Below the pieces are notes generated by a model. The model did no database searches. It had not been told where the DNA came from and was given only the letters and a program-made list of their open reading frames with translations. Below are positions 42,016-53,730 of a DNA stretch of 64,000 nt, in pieces (within the stretch, counting starts at the first letter, position 1; each line of letters opens with the position of its first letter). Source of the stretch: Cinnamomum chago (Eukaryota > Streptophyta > Magnoliopsida > Laurales > Lauraceae); NCBI GenBank assembly GCA_038049695.1, contig CP142451.1:46511001-46575000 (forward strand), written 5' to 3'. Both the position numbers and the translations under genes were made by a program.

Positions 42016-43981
42016 TGAAAGTATATGCGTATTGGATCTGAATACACATGTAAGGGACGTCCATGGCTGATATATCTTTGATCGTCTATCACAGATCAGA
42101 TCTGGCAGCGCAAATCAGCCATGAAATACGCATATAAACTCCATGAAATCATGATCAACAAGTGTACAATAAAAGGAGATGAGTGAGGACTGATACCTTG
42201 ATGATATGAAGACTTCAAATCTCTGATATTAGTCTTCCAAAGGACTGATCACAAGTCTGCAATCAGCAATGCAGGTTGTAGGAATTTTCTGCAGTAACTA
42301 TTCTTTTGATCTTCTCTTCTATTCCACAACCCAATCTGATTGGCTTTGATTGTGGGATCAAAATATGGATTCCTCGAGGGGTTTTCTGAACTATACTTTG
42401 TGGAAAAGACCATGACCTGATCTCCTCTCTTCAATGAAGGAAGAAGAGGAGGGCAATAGGCGTGTATCTCTCTCTCTTTTGGGCAACCCATAAGTCTTGC
42501 ACGCCTAGGGTTTCTTTTCCATCCTTAAGTTGCACACATAGGGAGAGATCTATATAGATGGTTTAATTCTCTCTAAAAGGTAGGACCATCCCATAAAGTT
42601 AGCAATCAACTACCTTAGGGGTGCAACACTTCCTAATTATAGATACTAAAATTTAGTAAACTTTAATCATAGGAATTCTTACCCAATGAGGAATTTCACC
42701 TTCCAAGTAAAGATACCTAGTAAAAGTTGGAAACCTCACACAAGGGGCTCCCTTTATGGCTGGCCCACAAGATAGATAAACGCACCATGGCCCACAAGTA
42801 AATAATTAAGCTAGAGTTAAATTCATGTATGCCATCAAAGGCCTATTCGAATTTAAACTAAAAATTATTTTTCCACAAAAAATAATTCAACCTCATTTCA
42901 TCTAATTAAATTAGGAAACCATGCCAAGATAGGAAAATGGCTAGAAGAGGGACCAAAAGACATATTTGCCCTTGGCTCTCAAAATGACCAAAATGTCCAT
43001 GCTAACCCCATAGGAACATTAAGATCATTTTAACCCTAACTCATTCCACTAAAGAGTTATGGTTGCACTCCAGGGACAAATATTAAATATGAAATAAGCT
43101 CGTCAGGAAATGACATTCGTCTTCGACCTACTAAGTGAAATGACCGAAATGCCCCTCTATGTAACATCCATAATCAAGTCAGGTTATCCGATGTACTATC
43201 AACCTTCTTGATTATATCTCAAACTCAGAACTTCATATCCTTGATTTAATCATCATCCGGATATCATTCTCCTGGTCCAGGGGGCGACCCACAAGTTCAA
43301 TATCCATATGGAATATCCATATACTAAGATCTTAGATTTTGATGATTAATCGGATATTTCTAAGGGGACGATCACTCCATCACAAGATGGCATAGATTCT
43401 TTATTGCATCTGTACGTCCTAACTAATCAAGCTCGAGTACCCAAAACATAGAGCTGTTGACCCATGAACAGGATCTCGCCCATAGTGAATTAAAGTACAA
43501 GAACTCGACTTCGTCAGTTCATCCACATATGCTCAAGATTAAGAGCACTGGTCACTCAGTAGCATAAGGTGACTTGATCTCTCTCAGTGATAGTACTATT
43601 TTAGAGATCACACCTACAAGTGGTCCTGTTCAATGCATGACACATGCACTATGAGATAAATTTGGAAAAGCCTCCCGTGACTAAGGTAAGCCACCCTGAA
43701 TACAGGAGAGTATCTCACTATAACTTATACCAAGATGAAATGCCCAACTCCATCTCTCAGTTATGAACCAGTTTATTGTTTCAAGTGTCCATGACTCAGA
43801 CCTGTCTATGTGTAGCCACTACACACCCAAGTCATTTACTAGAAACAATGGACCTTACACAAACATACATATATACATGCAGTAAGAGAAAAATAATAAT
43901 TCTAATAAATAACCAGTAAATGTCCAGTAACAGAGATGTGGAAGCTGTCAGTGGGCTTTAGGGCATACACAAAACCCAACA
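42016..43981 (-). mobile_element. solo copia LTR in the Y LTR (1966 bp)
   Basis: Minus strand begins TGTTGGGTTTTGTGTATGCC at 43981 and ends TATACTTTCA at 42016, flanked by TCGCT (42011-42015 and 43982-43986). The undisturbed site is seen in the right LTR of Y at 49996-50000. Start and length are those of a plant copia LTR. It is of another family than the LTR at 2652, although both have a GATGAGATTGGGCATCTCATC-like element in their first part. No internal sequence. The frame at 42249-42491 is not a gene. Confidence 0.95.
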
Positions 43982-45405
43982 TCGCTCTCGTGCCGGGAAT
44001 GATGACGCTACTCTACGTCTTCGACACGCCACTCTCGTTCCTCCTCTGCTGGTTGGAGATCCTCTGGGATCTCCTCACCGGCCTGCTCCTCGTAGTAGTA
44101 CTCACCTGAGGAGTCTGCACACCAAAAGAATAGAGTCAACGACATATTGAGCAAAAGATTAGCAAGATATAAGTAATCATGACATGCATCAAGTATAAGA
44201 GTAATGATAGGCATAACAATCAAGAGAATACAAGGAATCTAATCTAGGCATAAAGCAAGAGTAAATAATCATCTGAATCATAAATAGAAATCCTAGCAAT
44301 ACTAACAATCACCACTACCAATGTAATGCAATGCACAAGAGGGAGACTCCGTGGATGTCCAAGCCACCTCACGGGGTACCAGTAACAATCCTATCCAGAC
44401 TACTGATACCAAAGTCCGGCTCCAGGGGGATCCCAGCTCCCGGTCCTGGGAATAGTTTCACGGTCCCAGCCCGCTCCCAACTATTCAACGCCATGGACGT
44501 CGTCCAAAGCCGACTGCCCACCCCGATGTCCGAGTAACCGGCCCATCAATAAACCCCAAACTGCAGCTGGCCATGATATGCAAATAATAATAATAATAAT
44601 GTGGTGTTGACACGAGACTAGACCAAGACAAGCAAGTCTGGCTAGCTAAATTTACAAGACATGTTCGTAGGGATTATCTCATTCAAATCACTACAAGACA
44701 GAAACCAATCACAAGGTAATCCCTTCAGTCTAGCCAGTCATGTTCATCAATTACATAACACGGGGTACTAAGGTACACTCTAAGTCGGTCCAAGTCCTAA
44801 TTCTACAAGGGATTATGTTTCATAATTAGTTAAGTGTTTCATGCCAAGAGAGAGTGTATAAGGAATTATAACAATGGATACGATTAAATTAGTCAAGGAG
44901 GAATTACGATCCAAACCTAGGCAAGTGGTGTCATCCATGTATCCTACATGTTCTAACGGAGTACGTGTGGAATTGGATCAACGATGCTTCAAAGGAAATT
45001 CCTTGTTGTATAATCATGTTAAGCATCCATTAATTCAATTTCATACGCATTCGGTTATCCCATGTTTAATACATGAATGCCTAAACACCTAATCGAAGCA
45101 CACCAAGTCACGTGCTACGATTTAATCCCCATTAATGGTCAACTGATAGTAGGTTCTTGGTTTCCAACATCTAAGGCCCAAACCTAAGTTATTGGTCTCA
45201 TTTCTAATAAAATATAGGCTGAGTCAATAATCTGTGTTTTGACATCACTTCCCGACCTCCGATCGTGATGAAGCTAGAACCATTGGATTCTACATCTCAA
45301 GGACTTTCCAACGGTATATAATATGTAGAAATCTGACGTACGGATTAAAAGTTATAAGCATTTTAAGTCATTTTCCGAAGTTGTCAGAAATTACGAAAAT
45401 GCCCT

Positions 45406-45489
45406 CCGATCGATCGGACTGATATTTGTCTCAGTTAACTGAGACCAAATTGCAGTCCGATCGATCGGCTTGCAGGCCCGATCGATCGG
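45406..45489. repeat. palindrome cluster I (CCGATCGATCGG), left Y LTR
   Basis: CCGATCGATCGG at 45406-45417, 45457-45468 and 45478-45489. Between the first two lies an 18-base perfect palindrome GTCTCAGTTAACTGAGAC (45428-45445). The cluster is 1.06 to 1.14 kb from the LTR start. Confidence 0.95.
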
Positions 45490-45969
45490 CACTGTAGCCT
45501 GAGCCTGAAAATGGGTTTTTTGCTTGTTTTTCCTGTAGAAAACGAGCCTCTATGCTCCCCAATCATTTCAATCATCATTCCCATCCATTCTATCAAATTA
45601 AAAACATCAAAAGGGGTACCACTTTAACAATTAATCCAATTCAACCCACAAATCTAACCTAACATGTCAATCCCAATGCAATACCAACAATAAGCTTGGA
45701 ATTTGGGTAATCTAACAAGGATATCATTGCAATACAAAGAAACAATACACACATGATTAAATATAAAATGCATATCTACTTGCCTCAACCAAGAAGGCGA
45801 TTAGAAATTGGAAAAAGCTTGAGAAGAAGCTCTCTCTCGCAAAACTCACAATCTAATACGACCAAACGCAATCTAGAACGCAACGGAGAAGAAAAGAAAT
45901 AAAAAAATCATGATCCAAACTATTCTAAACAAAAGAGAAAACGAATGGAAAAGTTGATGATGGGAAAAG

Positions 45970-45975
45970 GCTTAC
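45970..45975 (-). promoter_or_regulatory. 5' splice site in the left Y LTR (probable)
   Basis: Minus strand CTAGTGG, then GTAAGCC. Same site at 51983-51988 in the right LTR. No clear TATA box was seen in Y. Confidence 0.4.
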
Positions 45976-46548
45976 CCACTAGTATCAATGGAGAGAGGAG
46001 ATCGGAAGGAAGAAGATGTGCGGTCCGGATCACGGAGGTAATCTCTCCTGGAGGGAGATCTGGGCTTGAGAAGATGAAGAGGGAGAAGGAGGGCTGTTGT
46101 AGCTTCGTTGCAGAAGTGAGAATGAGATTAGGGCTAATCCCTGATTAAGAAGATGAGAGGAAGGAAAAGACTGAATTGCCCTTTAAGTGGGTCAGGTGAA
46201 AGAATGGACTATTTGAAGGGTTTCTGATCGTCGGATCGCGATGAGCCAGAAAACAAAAATGATCAATACGACGAGACCTTTCCAACGAACCCAAAATCAC
46301 GGTGATAGAAATTTTTCCGGAAACACACTCAATTTTCCCTAATTTGCAAACTACCCCCCTGCTAGGATCAAACGAACTCGAAATCAAACGGAACTTCGCA
46401 GACACTATCCTAACACTAAAAGAAACTCACTCAAAACCTAAACCCACTTAAATATCTAAAATACAATTAATTATAATAATAATAAAATAAACGGGTCAAC
46501 GGGCCTGTTATTGGGCCCAACTGACCTAGTAAGGTCGCGGACCTTACA

Positions 46549-46560
46549 TCTCTCACCGCT
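46549..46560 (-). other. polypurine tract of Y
   Basis: Minus strand AGCGGTGAGAGA next to the LTR start TGTAAGG. It has one pyrimidine pair (GC) inside, so it is weaker than those of X and W. Confidence 0.75.
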
Positions 46561-46579
46561 AAAAAGAACATTTGGTCCC

Positions 46580-47979
46580 CTAAATGCCTAAACATACCTC
46601 ATCGGGAAAGAGATAAGGATACGCCTTCTGCATCTGGTCTGTGAGCTCCCACGTAGCTTCCTCCAGAGTGTGATGCTCCCATTGTACCTTGACCCACTGG
46701 ATGGTCTTGGTACGCAACACTGTCTCCTTGGTGTTAATGATTTGCATCGGACGCTCCACATAAGTTGCGTCTGCTTGTAACTGAAGTGGCTCTTGCTGCA
46801 ACACGTGAGTAGGATCTGGAATATACTTCCGAAGCATTGAGACATGAAAAACGTCGTGCACACCGGCTAGCTCAGGCGGTAGCACCAAACGATAAGCCAC
46901 GTCTCCAATCCTGCTCTTAATCTCAAATGGTCCCACAAACCTCTTAGCAAGCTTTCCTTTCTATCCAAATCTGATAACACCTCTCATCGGTGACACCTTC
47001 AGAAACACCATATCCCCTACTTGGAATTCTAAAGGTCTCCGCCTCTTATCTGCATAGCTCTTCTGCCGATCACGAGACTCTTTCATTCTCATCTTAACAA
47101 TTCGAACTTTCTCACTGGAATCAGCAATCTCTGAGGGGCCATGAAAACTACGAACTCCAACTTCCTCCCAACATGCTGGAGTCCTGCATCTCCGTCCATA
47201 CAGTGCCTCAAATGGTGCCAGCAAACTTTCATCCTAACTCTCCTTGAAATCCAAAACACATGCTCGGAGAAGATCTTCCAATGTTTGGATGGTACGCTCA
47301 GACTGTCCATCTGTCTGAGGGTGGTAAGCTTTACTGAACGTCAACTGAGTACCCATAGATGACTGAAAAGTAGACCAAGATCGAGAGACAAACTTAGGGT
47401 CTCGATCGGATACTATGGACTTAGGCACTCCATGTAGTTTGACTATATTGTCTCTGTACAACGTAGTCATCTTGTTCATAAACTGACTAGTCTTAAATGG
47501 CAGGAAATGTGCTGACTTAGTCAATCTATCCACAATCACCCAAATAGCATCATTACCCTTCCTGGTGTTCGGCAACCCTGACACAAAATCCATAGTGATG
47601 TTCTCCCATTTCCACTTAGGAATATCCAACAGGTGAAGCAAACCAGGAGGCTTTTTGTGCTCTGCCTTAATCTGCTGACAAGTCATACACCTGGAAACAA
47701 ATTCTCCAATCCCCTTCTTCATTTTCACCCACCAGTAGTGATTCTTCAAATTCTGATACATTTTGGTGCTCCTTGGGTGAACTGAATATCTGGTGTGGTG
47801 TGCATCTATCATCAACTCTGACTTTATGTCTTGAACATTTGACACACACAACCTATCCTTACAATACAGAATCCCTTCAATCAATCGGAACTCTGGATTG
47901 CCATCAACGTTGTCAATGATTTTCTGTAACTCTGGATCATCCTTCTGAGCTTTCTTGATCCTGTTAACTATTTCTGGCT
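46580..47979 (-). pseudogene. Y integrase with chromodomain-like tail
   Basis: Frame 47884-47234: zinc-binding HHTRYSVHPRSTKMYQNLKN with CMTCQQIKAEHKKP; core Asp in NITMDFVSGLPNTRKG, Asp in KSIVSDRDPKFVSRSW, Glu in [19 protein letters not shown] stop replaces Trp after CVLDFKES and about 17 codons are missing before LAPFEALYGRR. Frame 47224-46961 has KVRIVKMRMKESRDRQKSYA and ends at a stop at RFG (CAG to TAG). Tail 46936-46580: VFHVSMLRKYIPDPTHVLQQ, then VKVQWEHHTLEEATWELTDQ. The catalytic triad is intact, the protein is not. Confidence 0.95.
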
Positions 47980-48766
47980 CTCAAACTCCCATAGTAGCAA
48001 CTAGAAATTTCTCATTGACAGGCCATACCTCTACATCCATATCTCTGAACTGCTCCATCCATCTCCATTCAGGCATTACATACCCACTGAAAGATGCCTT
48101 CCTACTGAGAGCATCTGCTACCACATTCACCTTTCTTGGATGGTACTTAATCGAAAAATCATAATCCTTTATGTACTCCATCCATCTCCGCTGTCTATTA
48201 TTCAAATCACCCTGTGTAAACAGGTATTGCAGACTTTTATGATCTGTATGCACTTCAAATCTTTCTCCATACAAATAATGCCTACACAACTTCAATGCAA
48301 AAACCACTGCTGCTAACTCCAAGTCATGTGTGACATACTTCTTCTCATGGTCCTTCAACTGCCTTGACCCATATGCTATCACCTTGTCATTCTGCATGAG
48401 AACGCAACCCAATCCAATCCCTGATGCATCTGTATAAACCACAAATCCTCCACTTCCTGAGGGTAAAGCAAGTATGGGTGCTGAAGTCAACCGGGTCTTC
48501 AACTCTTGGAAACTCTTCTCACATTTTTCTGCCCACACAAACGGAACATCCTTCCTTGTCAACTTAGTAAGTGGGGATGCTATGGTAGAAAACCCTTTCA
48601 CAAAACTCCTGTAGTAGCCTGCAAGTCCAAGAAAACTGCGAACCTCCGCTACATTCCGTGGACTACCCCAATTAACAACTGCTGCTACCTTCTTAGGGTC
48701 CACCGTCAATCCATCCTTTGAAATAATATGGCCCAAAAAATGCCACTTGCTCCAACCAAAACTCAC
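47980..48766 (-). pseudogene. Y RNase H and RT connection
   Basis: Frame 48766-47981: [60 protein letters not shown] (Asp), [20 protein letters not shown] (Glu), [20 protein letters not shown] (Asp), [12 protein letters not shown] (Asp). All four catalytic residues are present. It overlaps the RT frame with a one-base shift near 48731, where an A-run (GCCCAAAAAATGCC) is one base too long. Confidence 0.95.
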
Positions 48767-49436
48767 ATTTGCTCAACTTAGCATACAATTGGTTATCCCT
48801 CAAAAGCTGTAATGATGTCCTTAACTGATGCTCATGCTCCTCCTTAGACTTCGAGTATACCAACACATCATCTATGAAGACAACCACAAACTGATCCAGG
48901 AAAGGAGCAAACACCTTATTCATCAATGCCATAAAAACTGCGGGTGCATTAGTCAACCCGAAAGGCATCACGAGAAACTCGAAGTGGCCATATCTCGTCC
49001 GGAATGCAGTCTTAGAAACATCCTCCTTCCTGACTCGCAACTGATGGTAACCGGAACGCAGGTCTATCTTCGAAAAGAATTGGGCTCCTTGCAATTGATC
49101 AAATAGCTCATCAATTCTCGGTAACGGGTACTTGTTCTTGACGGTCACCTGATTCAACTGTCTGTAATCTATACACATCCTCAATGTCCCGTCCTTCTTC
49201 TTCACAAATATCACCGGAGCTCCCCACGGTGAAACACTAGGTCTGATGAAGCCTTTATCTAGCAAATCTTCTATCTGAGTCTTCAACTCCTTCAATTCTG
49301 CTGGAGCCATCCTATACGGGGCCTTCGAAATAGGTGTTGTACCCGGCTGCAATTCTATCGTGAAATCCAACTCACGAACAGGTGGCAAACCAGGAATCTC
49401 GTCTGGAAACAAATCCGGGAATCCCCGAACTACCAA
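48693..49436 (-). pseudogene. Y reverse transcriptase
   Basis: Frame 49436-48693: [78 protein letters not shown] and active site [15 protein letters not shown] motifs are complete up to the A-run shift near 48731. The start ([10 protein letters not shown]) is a fusion of leader sequence to the interior of the former protein, at about 49430; everything upstream (gag, protease) is deleted. Confidence 0.95.
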
Positions 49437-49605
49437 AATAGCAACTGCTAATATGTACTACAAAACAATTAAAGTCAGGTCCTATGAGACTCAATAGTAG
49501 CATTAGAATACTAGAGATAAGACAACGAGACCAGCTTACTTACTAACGGAATCCCCACACGCGTCCTATGGTTTCAAAAAAATTTACCCTGAGAAACCAT
49601 CCATT
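49437..49605 (-). other. Y leader remnant and deletion junction
   Basis: About 170 bases between the primer site and RT. The junction between leader and the RT frame lies near 49430-49440. No frame. Confidence 0.7.
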
Positions 49606-49617
49606 GCTCTGATACCA
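49606..49617 (-). other. Y primer-binding site
   Basis: Minus strand TGGTATCAGAGC (extended TGGTATCAGAGCAA), complementary to initiator Met tRNA, three bases from the right LTR. Confidence 0.95.
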
Positions 49618-50003
49618 TTCTGTCACGTCCCCCGAACCCGATTAGAGAATAAACCGGATCCGGGGAGTGAAATTTAGGACTAATTAAAATTCTTGTCCTT
49701 TAGGCCCAAGGATCGTAAGTCCGCTGTGAGGATATAATATTTCAAGTCTCCAATAAAATAAGAATTTGCGGAACTTATCCAATTCTAGGCATATTTGGAT
49801 ATCAACACGGAATAATGAATCTCAATATATATTAAAGTTGAACAAAGAATAAAATAAAACTTAAACAAGGAAATTAATTTATTTAATGGCCAAACCACTA
49901 ATCAAGGTCATTTAAAACAATAGTGAAGTCAATAGTGTGAAAGATCAACGAGAGATAATAAATGAAGAAATAAAATCTAAGGAAGTCCCGATGAATCGCT
50001 CTC

Positions 50004-50041
50004 GTGCCGAGAATGATGACGCTACTATACGTCATCGGCAC
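50004..50041. repeat. hairpin near the Y LTR 3' end
   Basis: GTGCC / GATGACG pairs with CGTCATC / GGCAC across an eight-base loop, with an asymmetric bulge of six bases. In the left LTR (43989-44027) three of the pairs are lost (CGTCTTCGACAC). It directly adjoins the TCGCT site used by the solo copia LTR. Confidence 0.7.
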
Positions 50042-51418
50042 GCCACTCTCGTTCCTCCTCTGCTGGTTGGAGATCCTCTGGGATCTCCTCACCGGCCTGC
50101 TCCTCGTAGTAGTACTCACCTGAGGAGTCTGCACACCAAAAGAATAGAGTCAACGACATGTTGAGCAATAGATAAGCAAGATATAAGTAATCATGACATG
50201 CATCAAGTATAAGAGTAATGATAGGCATAACAATCAAGAGAATACAAGGAATCTAATCTAGGCATAAAGCAAGAGTAAATAATCATCTGAATCATAAATA
50301 GAAATCCTAGCAATACTAACAATCACCACTACCAATGTAATGCAATGCACAAGAGGGAGACTCCGTGGATGTCCAAGCCACCTCACGGGGTACCAGTAAC
50401 AATCCTATCCAGACTACTGATACCAAAGTCCGGCTCCAGGGGGTCCCAGCTCCCGGTCCTGGGAATAGTTTCACGGTCCCAGCCCGCTCCCAACTATTCA
50501 ACGCCATGGACGCCGTCCAAAGCCGACTGCCCACCCCGATGTCCGAGTAACCGGCCCATCAATAAACCCCAAACTGCAGCTGGCCATGATATGCGAATAA
50601 TAATAATAATAATGTGGTGTTGACACGAGACTAGACCAAGACAAACAAGTCTGGCTAGCTAAATTTACAAGACATGTTCGTAGGGATTATCTCATTCAAA
50701 TCACTACAAGACAGAAACCAATCACAAGGTAATCCCTTCAGTCTAGCCAGTCATGTTCATCAATTACATAACACGGGGTACTAAGGTACACTCTAAGTCG
50801 GTCCAAGTCCTAATTCTACAAGGGATTATGTTTCATAATTAGTTAAGTGTTTCATGCCAAGAGAGAGTGTATAAGGAATTATAACAATGGATACGATTAA
50901 ATTAGTCAAGGAGGAATTACGATCCAAACCTAGGCAAGTGGTGTCATCCATGTATCCTACATGTTCTAACGGAGTACGTGTGGAATTGGATCAACGATGC
51001 TTCAAAGGAAATTCCTTGTTGTATAATCATGTTAAGCATCCATTAATTCAATTTCATACGCATTCGGTTATCCCATGTTTAATACATGAATGCCTAAACA
51101 CCTAATCGAAGCACACCAAGTCACGTGCTACGATTTAATCCCCATTAATGGTCAACTGATAGTAGGTTCTTGGTTTCCAACATCTAAGGCCCAAACCTAA
51201 GTTATTGGTCTCATTTCTAATAAAATATAGGCTGAGTCAATAATCTGTGTTTTGACATCACTTCCCGACCTCCGATCGTGATGAAGCTAGAACCATTGGA
51301 TTCTACATCTCAAGGACTTTCCAACGGTATATAATATGTAGAAATCTGACGTACGGATTAAAAGTTATAAGCGTTTTAAGTCATTTTCCGAAGTTGTCAG
51401 AAATTACGAAAATGCCCT

Positions 51419-51502
51419 CCGATCGATCGGACTGATATTTGTCTCAGTTAACTGAGACCAAATTGCAGTCCGATCGATCGGCTTGCAGGCCCGATCGATC
51501 GG
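51419..51502. repeat. palindrome cluster J (CCGATCGATCGG), right Y LTR
   Basis: CCGATCGATCGG at 51419-51430, 51470-51481 and 51491-51502; the 18-base palindrome GTCTCAGTTAACTGAGAC at 51441-51458. Identical to cluster I. Confidence 0.95.
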
Positions 51503-53016
51503 CACTGTAGCCTGAGCCTGAAAATGGGTTTTTTGCTTGTTTTTCCTGTAGAAAACGAGCCTCCATGCTCCCCAATCATTTCAATCATCATTCCCATCCA
51601 TTCTATCAAATTAAAAACATCAAAAGGGGTACCACTTTAACAATTAATCCAATTCAACCCACAAATCTAACCTAACATGTCAATCCCAATGCAATACAAA
51701 TAATAAGCTTGGAATTTGGGTAATCTAAAAAGGATATCATTGCAATCCAAAGAAACAATACAGACATGATTAAATATAAAATGCATATCTACTTGCCTCA
51801 ACCAAGAAGGCGATTAGAAATTGGAAAAAGCTTGAGGAGAAGCTCTCTCTCGCAAAACTCACAATCTAATACGACCAAACGCAATCTAGAAAGCAACGGA
51901 GAAGAAAAGAAATAAAAAAATCATGATCCAACCTATTCTAAACAAAAGATAAAACGAATGGAAAAGTTGATGATGGGAAAAGGCTTACCCACTAGTATCA
52001 ATGGAGAGAGGAGATCGAAAGGAAGAAGATGTGCGGTCCGGATCACGGAGGTAATCTCTCCTGGAGGGAGATCTGGGCTTGAGAAGATGAAGAGGGAGAA
52101 GGAGAGCTGCTGTAGCTTCGTTGCAGAAGTGAGAATGAGATTAGGGCTAATCCCTAATTAAGAAGAGGAGAGGGAGGAAAAGACCGAATTGTCCTTTAAG
52201 TGGGTCAGGTGAAATAATGGACTATTTGAAGGGTTTCTGATCGTCGGATCGCGACGAGCCAGAAGAGAAAAATGATCAGTGCGACGAGACCTTTCCAACG
52301 AACCCAAAACCACGGTGATAGAAATTTTTCCGAAGAAACGCTTAATTTTCCCTAATTTGCAAACTACCCCCCTGCTAGGATCAAACGAACTCGAAATCAA
52401 ACGAAACTTCGCAGACACTATCCTAACACTAAAAGAAACTCACTCAAAGCCTAAAACCACTTAAATATCTAAAATAAAATTAATTATAATAATAATAAAA
52501 TAAACGGGTCAACGGGCTTGTTATTGGGCCCAACTGACCCAGTAAGGTCGCGGACCTTACACAGATCATTTACAACAAAAATTAAAAATTCAGCATGAAT
52601 GAACTTATATGAATTCTAACAAATCAGATTTGCTTTCTTATGAGCTATCAAAACCCCTGGTTATCTCAGCTATAAAAGACATAACATTCTGCATAAACAT
52701 TTCACACTATATTGCATATAAAACTTTATGAGATATAATTTTCTTCCATATCAACTCAGAGGGAAAAACTACCATTTCAAACACATGCATTCCTAACTGA
52801 GTGATTCACTTGCCTCAACTGAAATGGATCTCAAACATAGTCCAATAACTCCCGCACAGGTCAGCTGCAGTCCTACACCAATCCTATGGAAAAACCCATT
52901 TCAAAATCCACAAAAATTTGAAAAACAATGGAGTTCTACAAAAGAATCCATGCATGTATGATAAGAAGCTTTAATTGGTCCAATAAAAAACCAGATTTGA
53001 GAAGAATATATCCATT

Positions 53017-53022
53017 GCTAAC
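53017..53022 (-). promoter_or_regulatory. 5' splice site in the W LTR (probable)
   Basis: Minus strand TTCTCAAG, then GTTAGC: AAG/GT at the position where X and L1 have CAA/GTAAGC. Confidence 0.45.
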
Positions 53023-53256
53023 CTTGAGAAGCTCTAGACAAGAAGAAGAGTTTGGAGAAGAAGGAAAGCCCAGCTGGAATTTCTTAAAAAGAGTATCAAT
53101 GGGTAGCTAGAGATGAGGAGAAAAGATTTGTGTAGTTTGTTTTCCAATTTGGGTTTGGTCTCTATACATGCAAGAGGAGAGAAGAAGAGAAGAAAGAGAG
53201 AGGACTCCCCTGGTTCGTTGTAGGAAATGAAATGGGGAAGATGATTACGGGAGTTT

Positions 53257-53264
53257 CTTTTATA
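53257..53264 (-). promoter_or_regulatory. TATA box of W
   Basis: Minus strand CATTTATAAAAGAAACTCCC; same place as in the other chromovirus LTRs. Confidence 0.55.
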
Positions 53265-53730
53265 AATGGGTTTACGTAAAAAATGTGGGTCCCAATGGCC
53301 ATAAAACTTCAGGGCTTTAAAACTCCTGTTTATGGGTCTTGGATGAAGTCGATGAAGAAGAGAAAAACGATCGTCGAAAAATCTAGTTTTCAAAAAGTAT
53401 ATTTTTCTCATGATTTTTAAATTTCAAAATTTATGCACAGATTTGGGTGTGAAAAGACTGTCTTGTCCTTTTTCTCGAAAAACGCAATTCTGTGGTTCAA
53501 ATGTGAATGGAGTGAACGTAAAAGTTATTGTACTTAAAATAACAAATCCACAAATTTGGAAATCTATATTTTCCAAAAATCAAAGTAAATTCCCCACATG
53601 GACACGCGTCACATGGGTCACCCCGAACCCGGTCAAACCAGACTCAACGCGCTCAAAATTTCCCAAAGCTATTCGAAATTCTATTCTAACTAAAAATCAA
53701 CGCTAATCATCCTCTAATCCCACTTATAGA

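Larger units (their letters stand above)
41636..46548 (-). mobile_element. 3' LTR of Y (left), interrupted
   Basis: Minus strand TGTAAGGTCCGCGACC at 46548 to GGGGGACATGACA at 41636. It contains the solo copia LTR at 42016-43981. Splice-site-like GTAAGC at 45975, palindrome cluster I at 45406-45489. Confidence 0.95.
41636..52561 (-). mobile_element. Y: chromovirus with two LTRs but no gag or protease
   Basis: Left LTR 41636-46548 (including a solo copia LTR), polypurine tract 46549-46560, integrase, RNase H, RT, a leader of about 170 bases, PBS 49606-49617 and right LTR 49621-52561; target duplication CAGAT. Without the copia insertion the LTRs are 2942 and 2941 bases and differ at roughly 55 to 60 positions by hand count. 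The internal region is only 3.07 kb: gag, protease and the start of RT are deleted between leader and RT. Confidence 0.95.
49621..52561 (-). mobile_element. 5' LTR of Y (right, 2941 bp)
   Basis: Minus strand TGTAAGGTCCGCGACC at 52561 to GGGGGACGTGACA at 49621, then CAGAT. Contains splice-site-like GTAAGC (51988), palindrome cluster J and a hairpin at 50004-50041. The copy is uninterrupted and shows the empty site of the solo copia LTR. Confidence 0.95.

Noticed and set aside
44874..45092. 72-codon plus frame, identical at 50887-51105, as a possible gene
   Set aside because: It lies antisense in the Y LTR within the stretch where both LTRs are the same. Identity follows from the LTR pair, not from coding. 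No domain, no codon signal.
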